DNA from: Aplidium turbinatum
Taxonomy: Eukaryota; Chordata; Ascidiacea; Aplousobranchia; Polyclinidae
Reading direction: 5' to 3'
Length of the DNA stretch: 64,000 bases
Assembly (NCBI GenBank): GCA_918807975.1
Contig: OU964925.1
Coordinates: 29,423,608 to 29,487,607, forward strand
Shown here: positions 1 to 11,712 of the stretch, piece by piece
Position numbering within the stretch: position 1 is the stretch's first letter
Layout of the letters: the number at the start of each line of letters is the position of its first letter
The notes under the pieces: generated by a model
Seen by the model: the letters and a program-made list of their open reading frames with translations, nothing else
Told to the model about the DNA's origin: nothing
The model's database searches: none
Translations under genes and position numbers: made by a program

Positions 1-1260
1 GCATGGATGTTGTAAAAACTTTATGACGCCTGGAAGGTGCTAATATGCAGGTGGAAAAAAAAGATCTTTACTATCCCGGATTACAGACCATGAATGATTG
101 AGATTAATGTGGTGTAAGAAGTGATTAAGAGTGAATGCAACCATGATATTAAATTGGCTATTTATATAATACTTTAAAGTCTTTGATAGACAATGGCCTG
201 ACCTGGAATCTAACTAAAACTACAGTAATTCCATTAAAACTGTGATTTTTACCTTCCAAATTTATTTTTAAAAGAAAACTTTAAAATATGACTGCTACAA
301 AAGTCTTGCCTTGATGGTTAGATATAGAGCATCACTATAAAATAAAACAATATTGCAAGAAAGTTACGAGTCAAAAAAGTTGATCTTTAAGTTTAAGCTA
401 AAGTTTGAACAATAGCCATTCTCTCTTATATAATATCTTTTCTTGAACAAAACAGTTGAGTTTGTGTTTATTTCTGACCATCACAGCAAAAAGCAACATA
501 TTTCCAACAAAGCAGAGGTCCACAAAAAGGTAGACACCTCAAAACGCAGAAGTTATATATAATGTGTTTAAAATTAAAATAAAAGAATAAATCGTGGTAG
601 CCTACTCATCAGCCTCAATCAACTTTCAGGTAGGCTATTCATTTTTGCCCAGATCTGCCACTACACAAGCAAATAATCACAAAATCTGAATAAGTTCAAC
701 ATTTTACATAAAGGTAGGAGTTACAGTCTCAGATTGAATTGGTAAAAACAGAGAAAAGATTTCATACCACCATTGTATTAGTTATTATATATACTGATTA
801 CTGAAGGACTTCGAAATTAATTTGATGTTGGTGAAGTAAACGTCATAAATTTGAATATGCATTAGACTAATTTTGATATTACTTTCAAGAGCAACATGAC
901 ACTATCACAATATGAACAGCACAGAGAAGACAGAAGGTAAATGAAAAGTTAAAAACTGGAAAGGGTTGTTACAGATAAGATGAAGCTTATTTGATTTTAT
1001 CATATACGACATCAATAAACCAAATACCACTCACCATCAGTAAAAGACTCGATAAAAATTATTTACAACATACTCAACTAAATATATGCATTACAAAACT
1101 AAACACACTTGATATGCTTGTCTTTCATCATAGACATACTGTAGTTGACAAAAATAGAAATGCATAAGATCATCAATTCACTTGATTTCTATTGTACATT
1201 GCATTGATTTGCAAAGCACATTGAAATTAAGTGGGCTATTTACAATGAGTAGGTTCAAGA
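1..1260. other. AT-rich stretch, no feature seen
   Basis: I see no convincing coding exon, inverted repeat or tRNA-like head here. No open frame of useful length is present on either strand. Confidence 0.4.
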
Positions 1261-1264
1261 TTAA

Positions 1265-2756
1265 GGGGACACTCCTGTTGGAGTTTACTTTGCCGTTCTT
1301 TACATGTTTGCGCCAGCAATGAAAAATAAATTGAATTGAAATAAATTTTTTTATCAAAAAAACTTTTTTGTATATATCTAAAAACAGTAAATTTTATCAC
1401 AATTCTGAATATGATAAAAAATTTTGACTCTATTCAATGTCAAAACTATTCGTTATAAATGTGAGTAATGTAGCTTGTATTTTAATGGGTGTTTTTCAAA
1501 TGCTGTTTTCTTCGAAAGTCATTTTTTTATGTTTTCAACTACTCATTTATTTCTTGTCAGAATGGCATGAAATTTTGCAGACATAGGCTAATTAATATCC
1601 ACTGGAGAAGTGATGTATATATGAAATGATTTTTGCTATTTCTGTGTAGTTTTACTTAAAATTAAACAAAAACTACAAATATATCATGTTTTTCTGGTAC
1701 ATAAAACTCAAAATTCATTTATTTTTTAAACATTCACCAATCACCCGTGGAAGAAAATCTTTCCTTATTCAATGGATAAGGGATGGCAACAATGCCAGCA
1801 AAAAGTTAGGAATGATATAAGTTCTCCCTGAAGACTTACTAATTTTTGGGTGCAACCTAGTTCGTACTTTGAACAGTTCGTACCCTGAAAAGATTGAAAG
1901 AAAAAATTCAAAAAAGCCGAAGTCGCTGTTTGGAGTTTCTGCAAACAAACAAACTGAAAAGATTGATAGAAAAAAATAGAACAAAGCCGAAGTCGCTGAT
2001 TGCAGTTTCCGTTTTTCCGTAGTTTCCGCAAACATTTTAAAATTTCCGGTAATGATCCTAAGAGTCTGCCGAAGTCGCTGATCGCAGTTTGCGCAAACAT
2101 TTTAAAAGGGTTAGGGTTAGGAAAAGATCGACAGAAAAAATTAAAAAAAGCCTAAGTCGCTGATCGGAGTTTCCGCAAACAAACAAACTGAAAAGGTCAA
2201 GAGAAAAAAATAGAACAAAGCCGAAGTCGCTGATCGCAGTTTTTGTTTTTCCGCAGTTTCCGCAAACATTTTAAAATTGCCGATAATGAGTAATGACCCT
2301 AAGAGTTTGCCGAAGTCGCTGATCGCAGTTTCCGCAAATACTTTAAAAGAGTTAGGGTTTAGGGTTGAGATCACAGTTTCCGCAAACATTTTGAAATTTC
2401 CGGTAATGATCCTGAGAGTTTTTGTATATTTGCGGAAACTGCGATCAGCGATTTTGGCTTTTTTGAATTTTTTCTCTTGATTATTTCAGGGTACGAACTG
2501 AGGGTACGAAGTGTTCAGGGTACGAACTAGATTGCATCCCTAATTTTTTTACAGTGGTAAAAATAAAACAACAATGAAAAAACGTTTGCATTTCTTTTGA
2601 CGCTTTCTTTACAGAAACGTTTTTCATCTATTTAAAAGCAATTTTCATACTTTTTCCAAAGATATATATTATGTAAGTTTTTTGCAAGTTAAGCACATTT
2701 TTCAACCAATTTATTAAGGGTGATGCTGAAATTGATATGCTATCAAGAGTGTCCCC
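1265..2756. mobile_element. Non-autonomous DNA transposon with TTAA target duplication
   Basis: The ends are GGGGACACTC at 1265 and its reverse complement ending at 2756. Both are flanked by TTAA (1261-1264 and 2757-2760). TTAA duplications are typical of piggyBac and Kolobok-type transposons; the 10-bp terminal repeat does not decide between them. No transposase frame remains. A second element (1848-2540) is nested inside. Confidence 0.7.
1848..2540. mobile_element. Nested element with long terminal inverted repeats and internal tandem units
   Basis: It is bounded by the 8-bp duplication TAATTTTT (1840-1847, 2541-2548). The ends are inverted copies of about 70-85 bp starting GGGTGCAACCTAGTTCG. 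The interior is a degenerate tandem repeat built on units like AAGTCGCTGATCGCAGTTTC, with two short TTAGGG-like runs (about 2105 and 2350). Open frames of 67-111 codons here follow the repeat period and are not genes. The 8-bp duplication fits hAT or a similar superfamily. Confidence 0.75.
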
Positions 2757-2760
2757 TTAA

Positions 2761-4044
2761 GCTTTCCAAAGCATCTCCTACACTAAACATAAGTCATCGC
2801 AACCTACATATCTTTCATTTTAAACTGAGTCACAGTTAATGCACGTTAGTATTTATACGTTGACTCAATAGATACACCAAGGTAGAAGACCAGACTTACA
2901 ATAGAAAGTGAGAGAGAAACCTTTTGAAAGTCAGTACTGTAGTTAGGCCGACTTAATAATACAAAAATAAGTGAACAGTATATCACCTCTTTCTAGTCTA
3001 AGCTAAGAAATCAATTAGGAAGAAGGTTTAATTCACATAGCACTGTCCTAAGAAATCAAATAACTATAACCCTACTGGTGAAGATAACAACTAACCTTGC
3101 TTATATCAAATGTAGTTACTAAACTCTAAATCCATAACAGCCTGTTTTCTCTTTATTGGGATCTTCAGAAAGTTCTTCTTTTAATAAAACTAACCTTGCA
3201 TACCTAAAAACAAACCATTTCGCAACAACTTGCCGGTTATAGTCCGTGAAAGCTTATAACAAAATCCCTTCACCACACCAACAGTGCTTTACCATTCACA
3301 TAACCGGCGAATTCGGAAGCGTGTTACGCTCGCAGTGTGTGTGCTGACGCAATGATTCAATATTTCATCACATCACACACTCGCCGCTGACTGTGCAAAA
3401 CGTCAGTGACTGATCAGGCGTTCAATTCTGTCAAAAGTCAAAACATCTCAAATGATAAGCTTGAAAATAAAAAAAGGAAAATAAGAAATGGCCACAAACC
3501 CTTATCTATTTACGATGTTTCAAAGCGCTCAAATATTAAAAAATAAAGCTCATTTTGAGGCATCTTGCTTTAAAGGAGGCGCGTCGAAATCCAGACATTC
3601 CATTCGCCAAGTCACGCTATGACCGAAGGTAACCTCGGCAAACGTTGTTGATACTCGATGTCAAAAATTTCCATTTCGTCACCAAGAGAGGATGTAACAG
3701 CCAATGAGATTAACAAGGTGGCGTGACGTGGGCGCTGCCCAAGCGGTTGGCAAATACGTGCACTGCTCATCAATGACTTAGCCATGGTGATCAATATGCA
3801 AGGTCTTGTCAACGTTTCAACAGGAGGCCGATGTAATTTCGTAGTTGATCTCCAAGCTAAATTTGTAATATTGGAAACGTGGCTTTAAGCTTTCAATTTT
3901 TGCGGGAACTTGCCCTTCAAGTTTGAACTTTGTGCTTTGCATTTCATTCATTTTATTTTTCGTCATTAACGCGTTCGAGTTGGAATGCGCTTTCCTGACA
4001 GCGTTGCGGCATTCCAACTTGAAATCGTTTTAGTGCTGCCTGTA
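2761..4044. other. Non-coding stretch without recognisable elements
   Basis: Mixed sequence between two transposons. Two 66-codon frames on the minus strand (3612-3812, 3817-4017) show no domain or splice context. I could not assign it. Confidence 0.35.
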
Positions 4045-4052
4045 GCTGTAGC

Positions 4053-5226
4053 CAGGGCCTCTGAGAGAAGTTTTCACTAGGGGTACGAAGAGTCATTCCG
4101 GGCCCCCCTCTCACTCCGGGCCCCCTTTGTCTTGGGCAAAAAGTGTGATGTTTTCTTAGGCGTATTGCACATCACACAACATTTTACTGCAGAATTGGAC
4201 ATCTGTGCGCAATAATAGTATCACTGTATCAGGCTGCAATAAAACTATTATTTTGTGTTGTGCATATCATGTGATCTGACCCTCGCCAATTTTTGTATCC
4301 TGCATTGAATTCGTGTGTCAGTTATTGATGGTGCTGTACTGCTGTTGAGAGGTGTCGCTTATTGTACATCTTATTAATGTAAAATTTTTAAATTCATTTT
4401 TTTATTTCTCTTAGATGTAGCTTTATTTCTGAAGAGGACACTTCCGGTATGTCATGTCGAAAACGTTGGATTTAGTAGTTTTTTCATGTTTTTTTTTTGT
4501 GTGTTTAATGTTAAATCCATTAACGTTACTGAGTGTTATATGTATCTGGTACAAAGCCAAGCTCTCTACCAAGGCTCAAACATAACATCTTAATAAAACA
4601 TAATCAAGTTAATCATCTGACCAATCCTAAACTTTCTTCATTGACTTTTGCATTCACCACATGCCCAGCAATAGCAGAGGTGAACGAGAGAACTTTTTTT
4701 GACTCCGTCTCCTGTCCTGCTCCGAAAGTACTCTCCGGCTCCTGCTCTAACTCCGAAATTCATTTTGAAGTGAAATAAGCGTGAAACTACTTCTGTCAAA
4801 TAGTTTTTGAAAAACACAAAAAAAAACACCAGGGATTTTTGCCTGGGTTTTTCTCAAACCTGCTTTTGCTACACTATACCACTCCCCCCCCCCCCCCCCC
4901 AGGACAGGAAAATAACTAACTCTTATGATTTAATTTAAGCTGCTTTTAGCAGAACATTTTTGCACGTAAAGCATTAAATTACCACTTTGGGCCCCTAATT
5001 TCCTCAAAAGGCACTCAATTACCTTTCTGGGCCCTTTTGCTAGATTACGGGCCCCCCTGGACTAAAGAAAAACAACTTTTATGCTTGAAATCAGTCGTTG
5101 AAGATGGTTTTAACCAAAAAATTTTGCGCGTAAACTATAAAACCACAATTTCGGGCCCCCAACAAACACAGGCCTGGGCCCTCAAGGGTACGCCGTACCC
5201 TCCGTACCCCCCTCTCATAGGCCCTG
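4053..5226. mobile_element. hAT-type non-autonomous transposon (CAGGGCCT ends)
   Basis: The terminal inverted repeats are CAGGGCCTCTGAGAG at 4053 and the inverse of CAGGGCCTATGAGAG ending at 5226. They are flanked by a perfect 8-bp duplication GCTGTAGC (4045-4052, 5227-5234). Subterminal GGGCCCCC blocks are repeated inside both ends, and a C-tract lies near 4885-4902. No transposase frame. It carries a hammerhead-like motif near 4429. Confidence 0.85.
4429..4468 (+). ncRNA. Hammerhead-ribozyme-like motif
   Basis: The core CTGAAGA (4429-4435) is followed by a GGACA...TGTC helix candidate, GAAA at 4459-4462 and ACGTT. This is the order of the conserved hammerhead core (CUGANGA, stem II, GAAA). 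The stem is only about 4 bp before interruptions, so activity is doubtful. Confidence 0.4.
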
Positions 5227-5234
5227 GCTGTAGC

Positions 5235-6021
5235 TAAGGCCTAAGGGAAACTGGAAAAAGCCCAACTTCAATAAAAGGCCAGACCAAACGTTGATCAATC
5301 TTTACAATACAAAGATAGTCCAAAGATTCAATATTTGTAAATTTGAATTGAAAAAAAAAACGAAAATGACAGCTAACTTACTTATCAAATCAGTAACATT
5401 ACTTAATTCAAGCTATTTCAAACCTTAAAGCCTGAAAAGAATTTGACAGTTTATCATGCTATGCGCATCAAACTTGTACCTTTGAACAAAACTACTTTTA
5501 ATACCACAAATATTGATATTATATTATAATGAAATCATAGTCAATGTTCTTTACAAAGATATTCTTACTGCATAATAAAGCAGCTACTCAAATCGCAAGC
5601 ACTAAAGAAAAATGACTCCCGGGTAATAACTTCAAACTCAATCCTTGCCACATAATACTGACCACATTCCACATTAGCAACAGCACTGCCTACATTGCCT
5701 GATATATAAACTGCATGAATTGGATGGCAAAACAACAAAGCACGTGTCTTATATGGGATTGTTTTTGCTCTAATACTGTGTCGTAGATAGTAAATAGCTG
5801 AGCATATCAACCCCTGGACTGGCAAAGACAAACAGCAGTTTGTACAACAAACTTCTCTATAGAAAACAGTTAAACCGCAAAAGGTAAAATTCACCAATTA
5901 TTTTCATTTAGGCTAATATACTTTTTCACTTTCTGCAGGCCTATAGTTAGTTGCCAGGATCAAATGCTCACAAAAGTGATGTATATGTGGCCTCACAACT
6001 CTTGATTTTTAAAGTTTATAA
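5235..6021. other. Unassigned stretch with one unrecognised minus-strand frame
   Basis: A 110-codon open frame on the minus strand (5565-5897) contains closely spaced cysteines and a VQG-like stretch but does not fit the C1 spacing. I do not recognise it and do not call it a gene. Confidence 0.3.
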
Positions 6022-6106
6022 CAAATTAAATAATAGGAGATGTTCTACTGGTGCAAATTGAGCTAAACTATCACAAGATGTATACATTGACAATTTGCTT
6101 TTATTC

Positions 6107-6146
6107 CGACGTTTCGTCAATCAGACACGACTGACTTCTTCAGGGG
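6107..6146 (-). ncRNA. Hammerhead-like motif at Penelope 3' end, copy 1
   Basis: Minus strand: CTGAAGA (6137-6143), a GTCA/TGAC-capable stem, then GAAA (6112-6115) and ACGTC. Penelope-like elements are known to carry hammerhead motifs in their terminal regions. Confidence 0.5.
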
Positions 6147-6526
6147 CTAGACCAGGTAGTGACTACCTGTCTAGCATGGCAAAACACAGGACCATGTTGT
6201 TGAAACCAACTAAACACGCAAAATGAAAATTCAAATCTAGACAAAATTATCGCGCGCAAAGTTTGAAATAAGTTAGAAAAAAGGAAAGATTTAAATTTTA
6301 ACAATTAACAACCCAGACAAAAATCTGTTATTTTTACATCTACCCAACGTCCGCAGACGTTGAATCAATGTAAAAATGATGGATTCTGCTGTCAGGGAAG
6401 AAACTGAAATACTGACAAGAGAGGAGGATGAACGGCATGAGTCATGATGAAACGAGTTTAAAAAACGCACTACTGCACAGTTTTACAATCAGCGTGAAAC
6501 CAATTTAAAAAACGTAAAATAACCAC

Positions 6527-6919
6527 TTACAATAGTTTTTTGTAGATAGCAGGAAAAGAGATGCCATCATTGCGATTCATTACATGAGGCTTTTGATTGA
6601 TGAACCAACTTTCAGAAAACATTCGCTTTCTATAATCACTTTCAACTTTTAGAATTTTAGAATTGCTCCAAGTTATTCTATGGTCTGAAGTTATGGCATG
6701 CATGCAAGGAGCAGAATGTTCCGGGCGTTGATATTTGAAAGCTCTTTTGTGTTCATTAATGCGAGATTTAAGATCTCGTTTTGTTTGGCCAACATAAATT
6801 AAATTACAATCATCACAAGAAACTTGGTACACCAAACCCGAGATTTCGCTTTGTTTCAAGGGGTCTTTTAAAGACGGCAAAAATTTACTGAACTGTTTAA
6901 TGTTTAAGTTACTGTTTAA
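6527..6919 (-). pseudogene. GIY-YIG endonuclease fragment of a Penelope-like element
   Basis: The frame runs open from the hAT junction at 6919 to a stop at 6527. It carries the two signature strands, GLVYQV (GIY) and YVGQT (YIG), then R.NEHKRA, with a CDDC pair between them. This is the arrangement of the nuclease that follows the reverse transcriptase in Penelope-like elements, where it is thought to nick the target. There is no start codon of its own because the 5' part is lost. No clear disabling change is seen in the remaining nuclease domain. Confidence 0.8.
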
Positions 6920-7734
6920 CAGTGACGATCGGTGAGGGAAAGCAAGGAAAGCAGTGCTTACCTGAGCGAAAACTATGCAAAATATAATGACTGAATTCTA
7001 GGTTTAACTTCTTATTATTTTTATCATGTCTATTTTAACTTGAAAATTACTGTATTCGTGACTAGAATTACTCGTAACGCTTGTGAGTAGTCTAAGTCCT
7101 CACCAAACCGCATGCCTTGCCTATAAATGCCAATTAACGCAAACGCTTCTGTCAGAAACAACCACTGAAGCTCCAGGTAAGCAACTATCAAAGTTGCTTT
7201 CCCAGATTCAAAAATGTCAAAAAACGCCTTCGTTTTGTCCAATCACCACTCGTTTTGCAAAACGTCACCAGCTGGTTAGCCAATCAGATGTGTTATAATG
7301 ATGGTATGGGTAGTTTTGCTTTCCCAGTGACGTCAATGCGTACAATGGCTAGACTATCTCGTCATAGAAATATTTCAGACCGCAGAGACTCTGCATTTCT
7401 TGTATAGATTCTCATGACAGTCTCTGTAACAGCTACCCCTGATGGTAGCCGACTGTGTTGCAGTTGGTAATAGAATCAACAGAAAGAATCAGCCTACATC
7501 AGCTTATTATTCATAAGTGCAGACAGTTGCCGTTTCGCCTTCCAACCTCCTCAGTGCAATAGGTAGCCTACACTGGATAAAGCTGTAAAGCAGCTGCTTT
7601 TAATTATTGCAGTAGAATTAGCCTAGCCCTAGATAGTAGCTAATAATGTGTTAACCAGTTGGAAGTAGGAAAATGCAACAGAAGCAATTAGCCTAATTAA
7701 TATTATGCAAAGAAAGTGCTTATACCATGGAACT

Positions 7735-7978
7735 AACAGTCGTGGCGTAATTGTTAGTGCGTGGGGTTTGCAGTTGAGAGCTTGAGGGTTCGACTCCAGC
7801 CACCACCTGTTGTTCCTTGGGCAAGAAACTTGACTGTCAACTTTAGGCGAGTACTGGGTAGCTCCAAATTTAGTCACATTGTAGCTTATTCGAGTTGGTG
7901 GAAAACAGCATAGATGGTACCCTGAAACTTGAATGATTTGGTTGTAATGGGTTATGCTATGCCTTTGGTTGTTATTGC
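7735..7978 (+). repeat. tRNA-derived SINE inside the hAT 5' region
   Basis: A tRNA-like head contains a near-consensus B box GGTTCGACTCC around 7787-7797. It is followed by TCCTTGGGCAAGAAACTT, a body motif common to many animal SINEs. The related hAT copy at 62041 lacks it, which supports secondary insertion. Confidence 0.6.
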
Positions 7979-7986
7979 TACTGAGT

Positions 7987-8574
7987 TAGGGTTGCCATAC
8001 CGTCCAGAAAATTCGGACATGTCCGGAATTTAGTGTTAAATTTTGCGTCCTGGAGGAATTTTAAAAAATGCTCAAATGTCCGGAATTTTGTGATGGGCGT
8101 TTTGGGGGAATTAGAAATATTTTTTCTAGAAAATTCGCTCAGCCAGCTCATTTTACTGCATCTGCAATCGTACTGTGCAACACAGCCATTTTTTTTACTT
8201 CCAGGTTGTACGGAATTATGATGTAACAGAGCGTTTTCCTTGTCAATGATGTTTACCACTTAGAACTTTCTGGAGCTTTGTAACTTTCTTGAACTTATTG
8301 ACCGTGTGCTGAATCAGAATTGGTTAGATATACGGTAGATCACATGCTGCGAAAATTACTAGAACATTCCAACAGTTTATAAAAGCAGGCGATTTCGTAC
8401 ATATAGCCTAATCAGAGATTTACTTGAAATGTCATAGAGGAGAAAGCCTAATGAATTTTTGATATAGAATCCTTGACTAATTCTAATGGCTAATAGTTCG
8501 GTAGTGCATATATGGTCTCATGAAAATAGTCATGCACTGTCTGGAATTTTGCTTTTTCAAATATGGTAACCCTA
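7987..8574. mobile_element. Miniature hAT (TAGGGTTGCCATA ends), nested
   Basis: The terminal repeat is TAGGGTTGCCATA, inverted at 8574 as TATGGTAACCCTA. A perfect 8-bp duplication TACTGAGT flanks it (7979-7986, 8575-8582). It lies between the hAT left end and the transposase gene, about 190 bp before the start codon. No coding capacity. Confidence 0.88.
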
Positions 8575-8765
8575 TACTGAGTGCTATTGCAAATACACAA
8601 CTATCTAAACTTCAGCGTGAATATAAATTTCACTTGCTTGTAGGCCTACGGAAATTCCAAGTGCGCTTGTATATTTCTGAAGTTAGAAAATATTTTAGGA
8701 GATTTGTTAATAACTGATGAGTGCAAGAATTAATTGTTTCAAGAACTGCATAAATTAAAAGTAAA

Positions 8766-10898
8766 ATGAATACTGTGGATCAACTTTTTGATAGGTCATT
8801 TTCCTCAAGAACGTTTGAAGAAAAGCGTAACATAGTAGATGCTGGTAGACCTCTGCCTGAACTTACTGAGCTAAGTGAACAAGACAGAAAATGCGTTCGT
8901 CGTTTTCACGTCTCGACTTATCAAAAAATTGAATGGCTTACAGGAAGTGACCAAAAAAATTGTTTATTCTGCTGGACCTGTCTTTTATTCTCTGACGATC
9001 GGAACGGACCTTGGGTAAAAAAAGGTATCCGGAGTCTGCGCAATCTTGCCGTTAAAGCTCACAAGCATAAAAAATCTACGTTACATATCAAGGCTACGCT
9101 GAGTGCATCAATCTTCGGAAGCCAGCGTGTTGACATGCAACTAGGAGAGCAGTGCCGGGTCAATATCTCTGCACACAACCGCATGGTGGAGAAAAACAGA
9201 GCCATTCTCTGGAAGTTAATTAAAATTGTCTGTTGGCTTGGAAAGCAGGAACTCGCATTTCGCGGCAATGACGAAAGTGCCGGGTCTCGAAATGCTGGTA
9301 ATTACCGGGAATTACTAATTTACACTGCCCAATTAGATCCAGATTTACAAGAACACTTGAATTCTTCTAGTGTTTTTAAAGGGATATCTAATCATGTTCA
9401 AAATGACATGATACATGCTGTTGCCCACGCCTTAAGGCAACTAATCAAAAAAGAAATTGCAGAATCACCATTTGTGTCAATTTTAGCTGACGAAACTACA
9501 GATATTTCTTGTAAAAGTCAGTTTTCTTTGGTTTATCGCTACGTGTGTGACGGAAGTCCCGTGGAAAGATTCATTTGTATGAACGACGTGAGTGAAGATA
9601 AGTCAGCCAGTGCAGTGTCTTCTCTGATATTAAGTAACATCAAAGATTTTGCGGATTGTGGTAATAAACTTGTCTCACAAACTTATGATGGCGCAGCTGT
9701 GATGTCATCCTCTCTTAACGGAGTACAGGCTAAAGTTAAATCTGTTTATCCTACTGCTTTGTTTATTCACTGCTACGCACATGTATTAAATTTAGTATTG
9801 TCTCAAAGTGTCCAAGCAATTCCCTCTTGCAAAGTGTTTTTCGCTTCTCTGAATGGTTTGGCTGCCTTCTTTTCGCATTCTGCAAAGCGTACCAAGCTTC
9901 TTGTCGATATTTTACGCCGTCGTCTTCCACATGTGTGCGTAACACGTTGGAATTATGCATCTCGTCTCGTAAACACTGTGTACGAAAATCTGTCGGAGTT
10001 ACGTCTTGTTTTTACTACCTTGCTGGATAATGCTGACGATGTGCCTTCTGCTGTGTTGGAGTCAGTTTCTGGTCATCTGGCTAACTTGGAAGACTTTTCG
10101 TTTTGTTTCTATTTGTCTGTTTTCAACAGAATTTTTTCTCACACGGACGTTTTATTTTCAGTTCTACAAAAGTCTTCGTTCGACATACTGAATTGCAGGC
10201 AAAAAATCGATGCTACCCTTCAAACAATTCAATCAACTCGCAATTTCTTTGACGAGATTTACGCTGCAACTGTCAATGATGTGGGCCCTCCAAGGAAACG
10301 ACTGAGAAGCTCAAGTCCCACCAATGATGCTCAATCAAATTTTCGTGCTGCATTCTATGAAATCATAGATAATATTACCCAACATATGCGCACCCGTTTT
10401 GCTGACTATTCAAAAATTCGGTTTCTTGATTTGTTGGACAGTTCGAAGTTTAATGATTACTGCCGAGACTTTCCGGCTGAATCTTTTGAAGTTCTTTGGG
10501 ACAACTACGGTTTTGCTTTTGACAAAGTTTCGTTAAAAAATCAACTAAAAATGCTTTATTCGACACAGGAGTTTCGAAGAAAATCACCAGCAGAAATGTT
10601 AAAGTTTTTGAATGCTAGTGTCTCAGCAAAATCTGCTTTGTCTCAATTGTATTTGCTTTGCTGCTTGGTAAACGTTATACCTGCTTCAACATCAAGTGTA
10701 GAAAGATCGTTTTCTTCTCTTAAACGAATTAAGTCCTACGCTCGCAATAAGATGGGTCAGAGTAGGCTGTCAGATCTGGCTCTTATATCTATAGAATCAG
10801 AGCTTCTCACCTCAGTAATAGAAAAAAAAACATTCCAGGATTCAGTCATCGCACATTTCGCCAGAGCAGAAAGACGTATGAATTTTACTTTCAGGTAA
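8766..10898 (+). CDS. hAT transposase (TTF-type zinc finger, DUF4371, hAT dimerisation), 710 aa
   Basis: One uninterrupted frame from ATG at 8766. Residues about 40-110 form a TTF/BED-like zinc finger (CLFC near 66-69, H pair near 99-106). Residues about 130-350 are the RNase H-like catalytic region: LADETTD (Asp near 242), SQTYDGAA (Asp near 308) and the CYAH motif near 336-339. The C-terminal dimerisation domain includes STSSVERSFSSLKRIKS (about residues 640-655) and ends in DLALISIES. This is the layout of full-length hAT transposases of the ZMYM/ZNF862-like group, which cut and paste DNA with 8-bp duplications. Length is normal for the group and no stop or frameshift is seen, so it may be recently active. 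Domestication is less likely, because the gene sits inside matched ends and a perfect duplication. Confidence 0.93.
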   Translation: MNTVDQLFDRSFSSRTFEEKRNIVDAGRPLPELTELSEQDRKCVRRFHVSTYQKIEWLTGSDQKNCLFCWTCLLFSDDRNGPWVKKGIRSLRNLAVKAHKHKKSTLHIKATLSASIFGSQRVDMQLGEQCRVNISAHNRMVEKNRAILWKLIKIVCWLGKQELAFRGNDESAGSRNAGNYRELLIYTAQLDPDLQEHLNSSSVFKGISNHVQNDMIHAVAHALRQLIKKEIAESPFVSILADETTDISCKSQFSLVYRYVCDGSPVERFICMNDVSEDKSASAVSSLILSNIKDFADCGNKLVSQTYDGAAVMSSSLNGVQAKVKSVYPTALFIHCYAHVLNLVLSQSVQAIPSCKVFFASLNGLAAFFSHSAKRTKLLVDILRRRLPHVCVTRWNYASRLVNTVYENLSELRLVFTTLLDNADDVPSAVLESVSGHLANLEDFSFCFYLSVFNRIFSHTDVLFSVLQKSSFDILNCRQKIDATLQTIQSTRNFFDEIYAATVNDVGPPRKRLRSSSPTNDAQSNFRAAFYEIIDNITQHMRTRFADYSKIRFLDLLDSSKFNDYCRDFPAESFEVLWDNYGFAFDKVSLKNQLKMLYSTQEFRRKSPAEMLKFLNASVSAKSALSQLYLLCCLVNVIPASTSSVERSFSSLKRIKSYARNKMGQSRLSDLALISIESELLTSVIEKKTFQDSVIAHFARAERRMNFTFR

Positions 10899-11368
10899 AA
10901 ATTTTCAATTTGGTGCCCTTCAAGATGTGCGTTGCAAAAAGCAAGTTGATGAGCAGCAGATCTTAAGCAAGGGTAACTTTTATGAGCCAGTAAACTTCTT
11001 TAGTCTGAAATATTGCAGAAAATCTGTTTTAAGTGAATGATGTATTGAAACTGTGTTTAAATCGCCGCATTACTGCTTTTTATATCTAACCCGTGCCTAT
11101 TCATGTGGTGAGAATTGTAGCTTCACTGTTATATTATGTACTTTTGTTTGTTTAGTTTATATTTCTTGCTGTTTTTTTATGTCTCCTCGCCATGTACTTT
11201 AGCCTACTAGCTTTCATAGTCATGCCTTTTCCCTTTTTACAGCGTTGATATAACGTTACTTCGCCAATGAACGTTCAGGTACGGATGCAATATTTAGTTC
11301 GTTAAGCTTCTATACGCAGGAGGCAAATTTATTTTGTACAAATTGCTTGCGGTTGTAATATTTAGGCC

Positions 11369-11712
11369 CATGGCCACCTGGAGATGCGGCCTGATTTGTC
11401 ACATTTTGCAGATTTTGATTACAGCTACTGCTAGTGCTTGACTGACAATTTTTGCGATGTTTTTACTTTTTGCGGTTTCCTAATGACATAAAACTTTTTT
11501 GTTGCCTTGGGGAAGCAGTAGCAAATGAGAAAAAGTAAGTTGAAAAACGCTAAATCAGACTGTTATTGAAAATTAACAGTCTGACTAAAATCTTCGAAAT
11601 CAAATTTTCTTTGTTTTTCAACATCTGAGAATGTTAAAACCTATTGTGTCATCTGGGGGAAAAGAATAAAGAAAGCGTAAAAATCTAATTTTTAGAAAAA
11701 TTTATTGAACAT
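11369..11712. mobile_element. Truncated miniature element (CATGGCCACC end)
   Basis: The left end and interior match the intact 369-bp element at 63268-63636. The right terminal repeat is lost here. The 62-kb hAT relative lacks the insertion at this point, so it is secondary. Confidence 0.6.

Larger units (their letters stand above)
6022..6919 (-). mobile_element. 5'-truncated Penelope-like element, copy 1
   Basis: On the minus strand it holds the C-terminal GIY-YIG nuclease region of a Penelope-like retroelement (6527-6919), then a 3' untranslated region with a palindromic insert (6329-6382) and a hammerhead-like motif (6112-6143), ending in AATAAA-rich sequence near 6100. It is nearly identical to 12090-12823 in opposite orientation. 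The two copies lie head to head with tails outward. The reverse transcriptase part is missing. Confidence 0.8.

Noticed and set aside
1765-2480. Several overlapping open frames of 67-111 codons
   Set aside because: They follow the tandem units of the element at 1848-2540 on both strands and have no domain or splice context.
5565-5897. Cysteine-rich minus-strand frame that might be a further C1 half-domain
   Set aside because: The His and Cys spacing does not fit H-X12-C-X2-C, and no matching second-half exon was found nearby.
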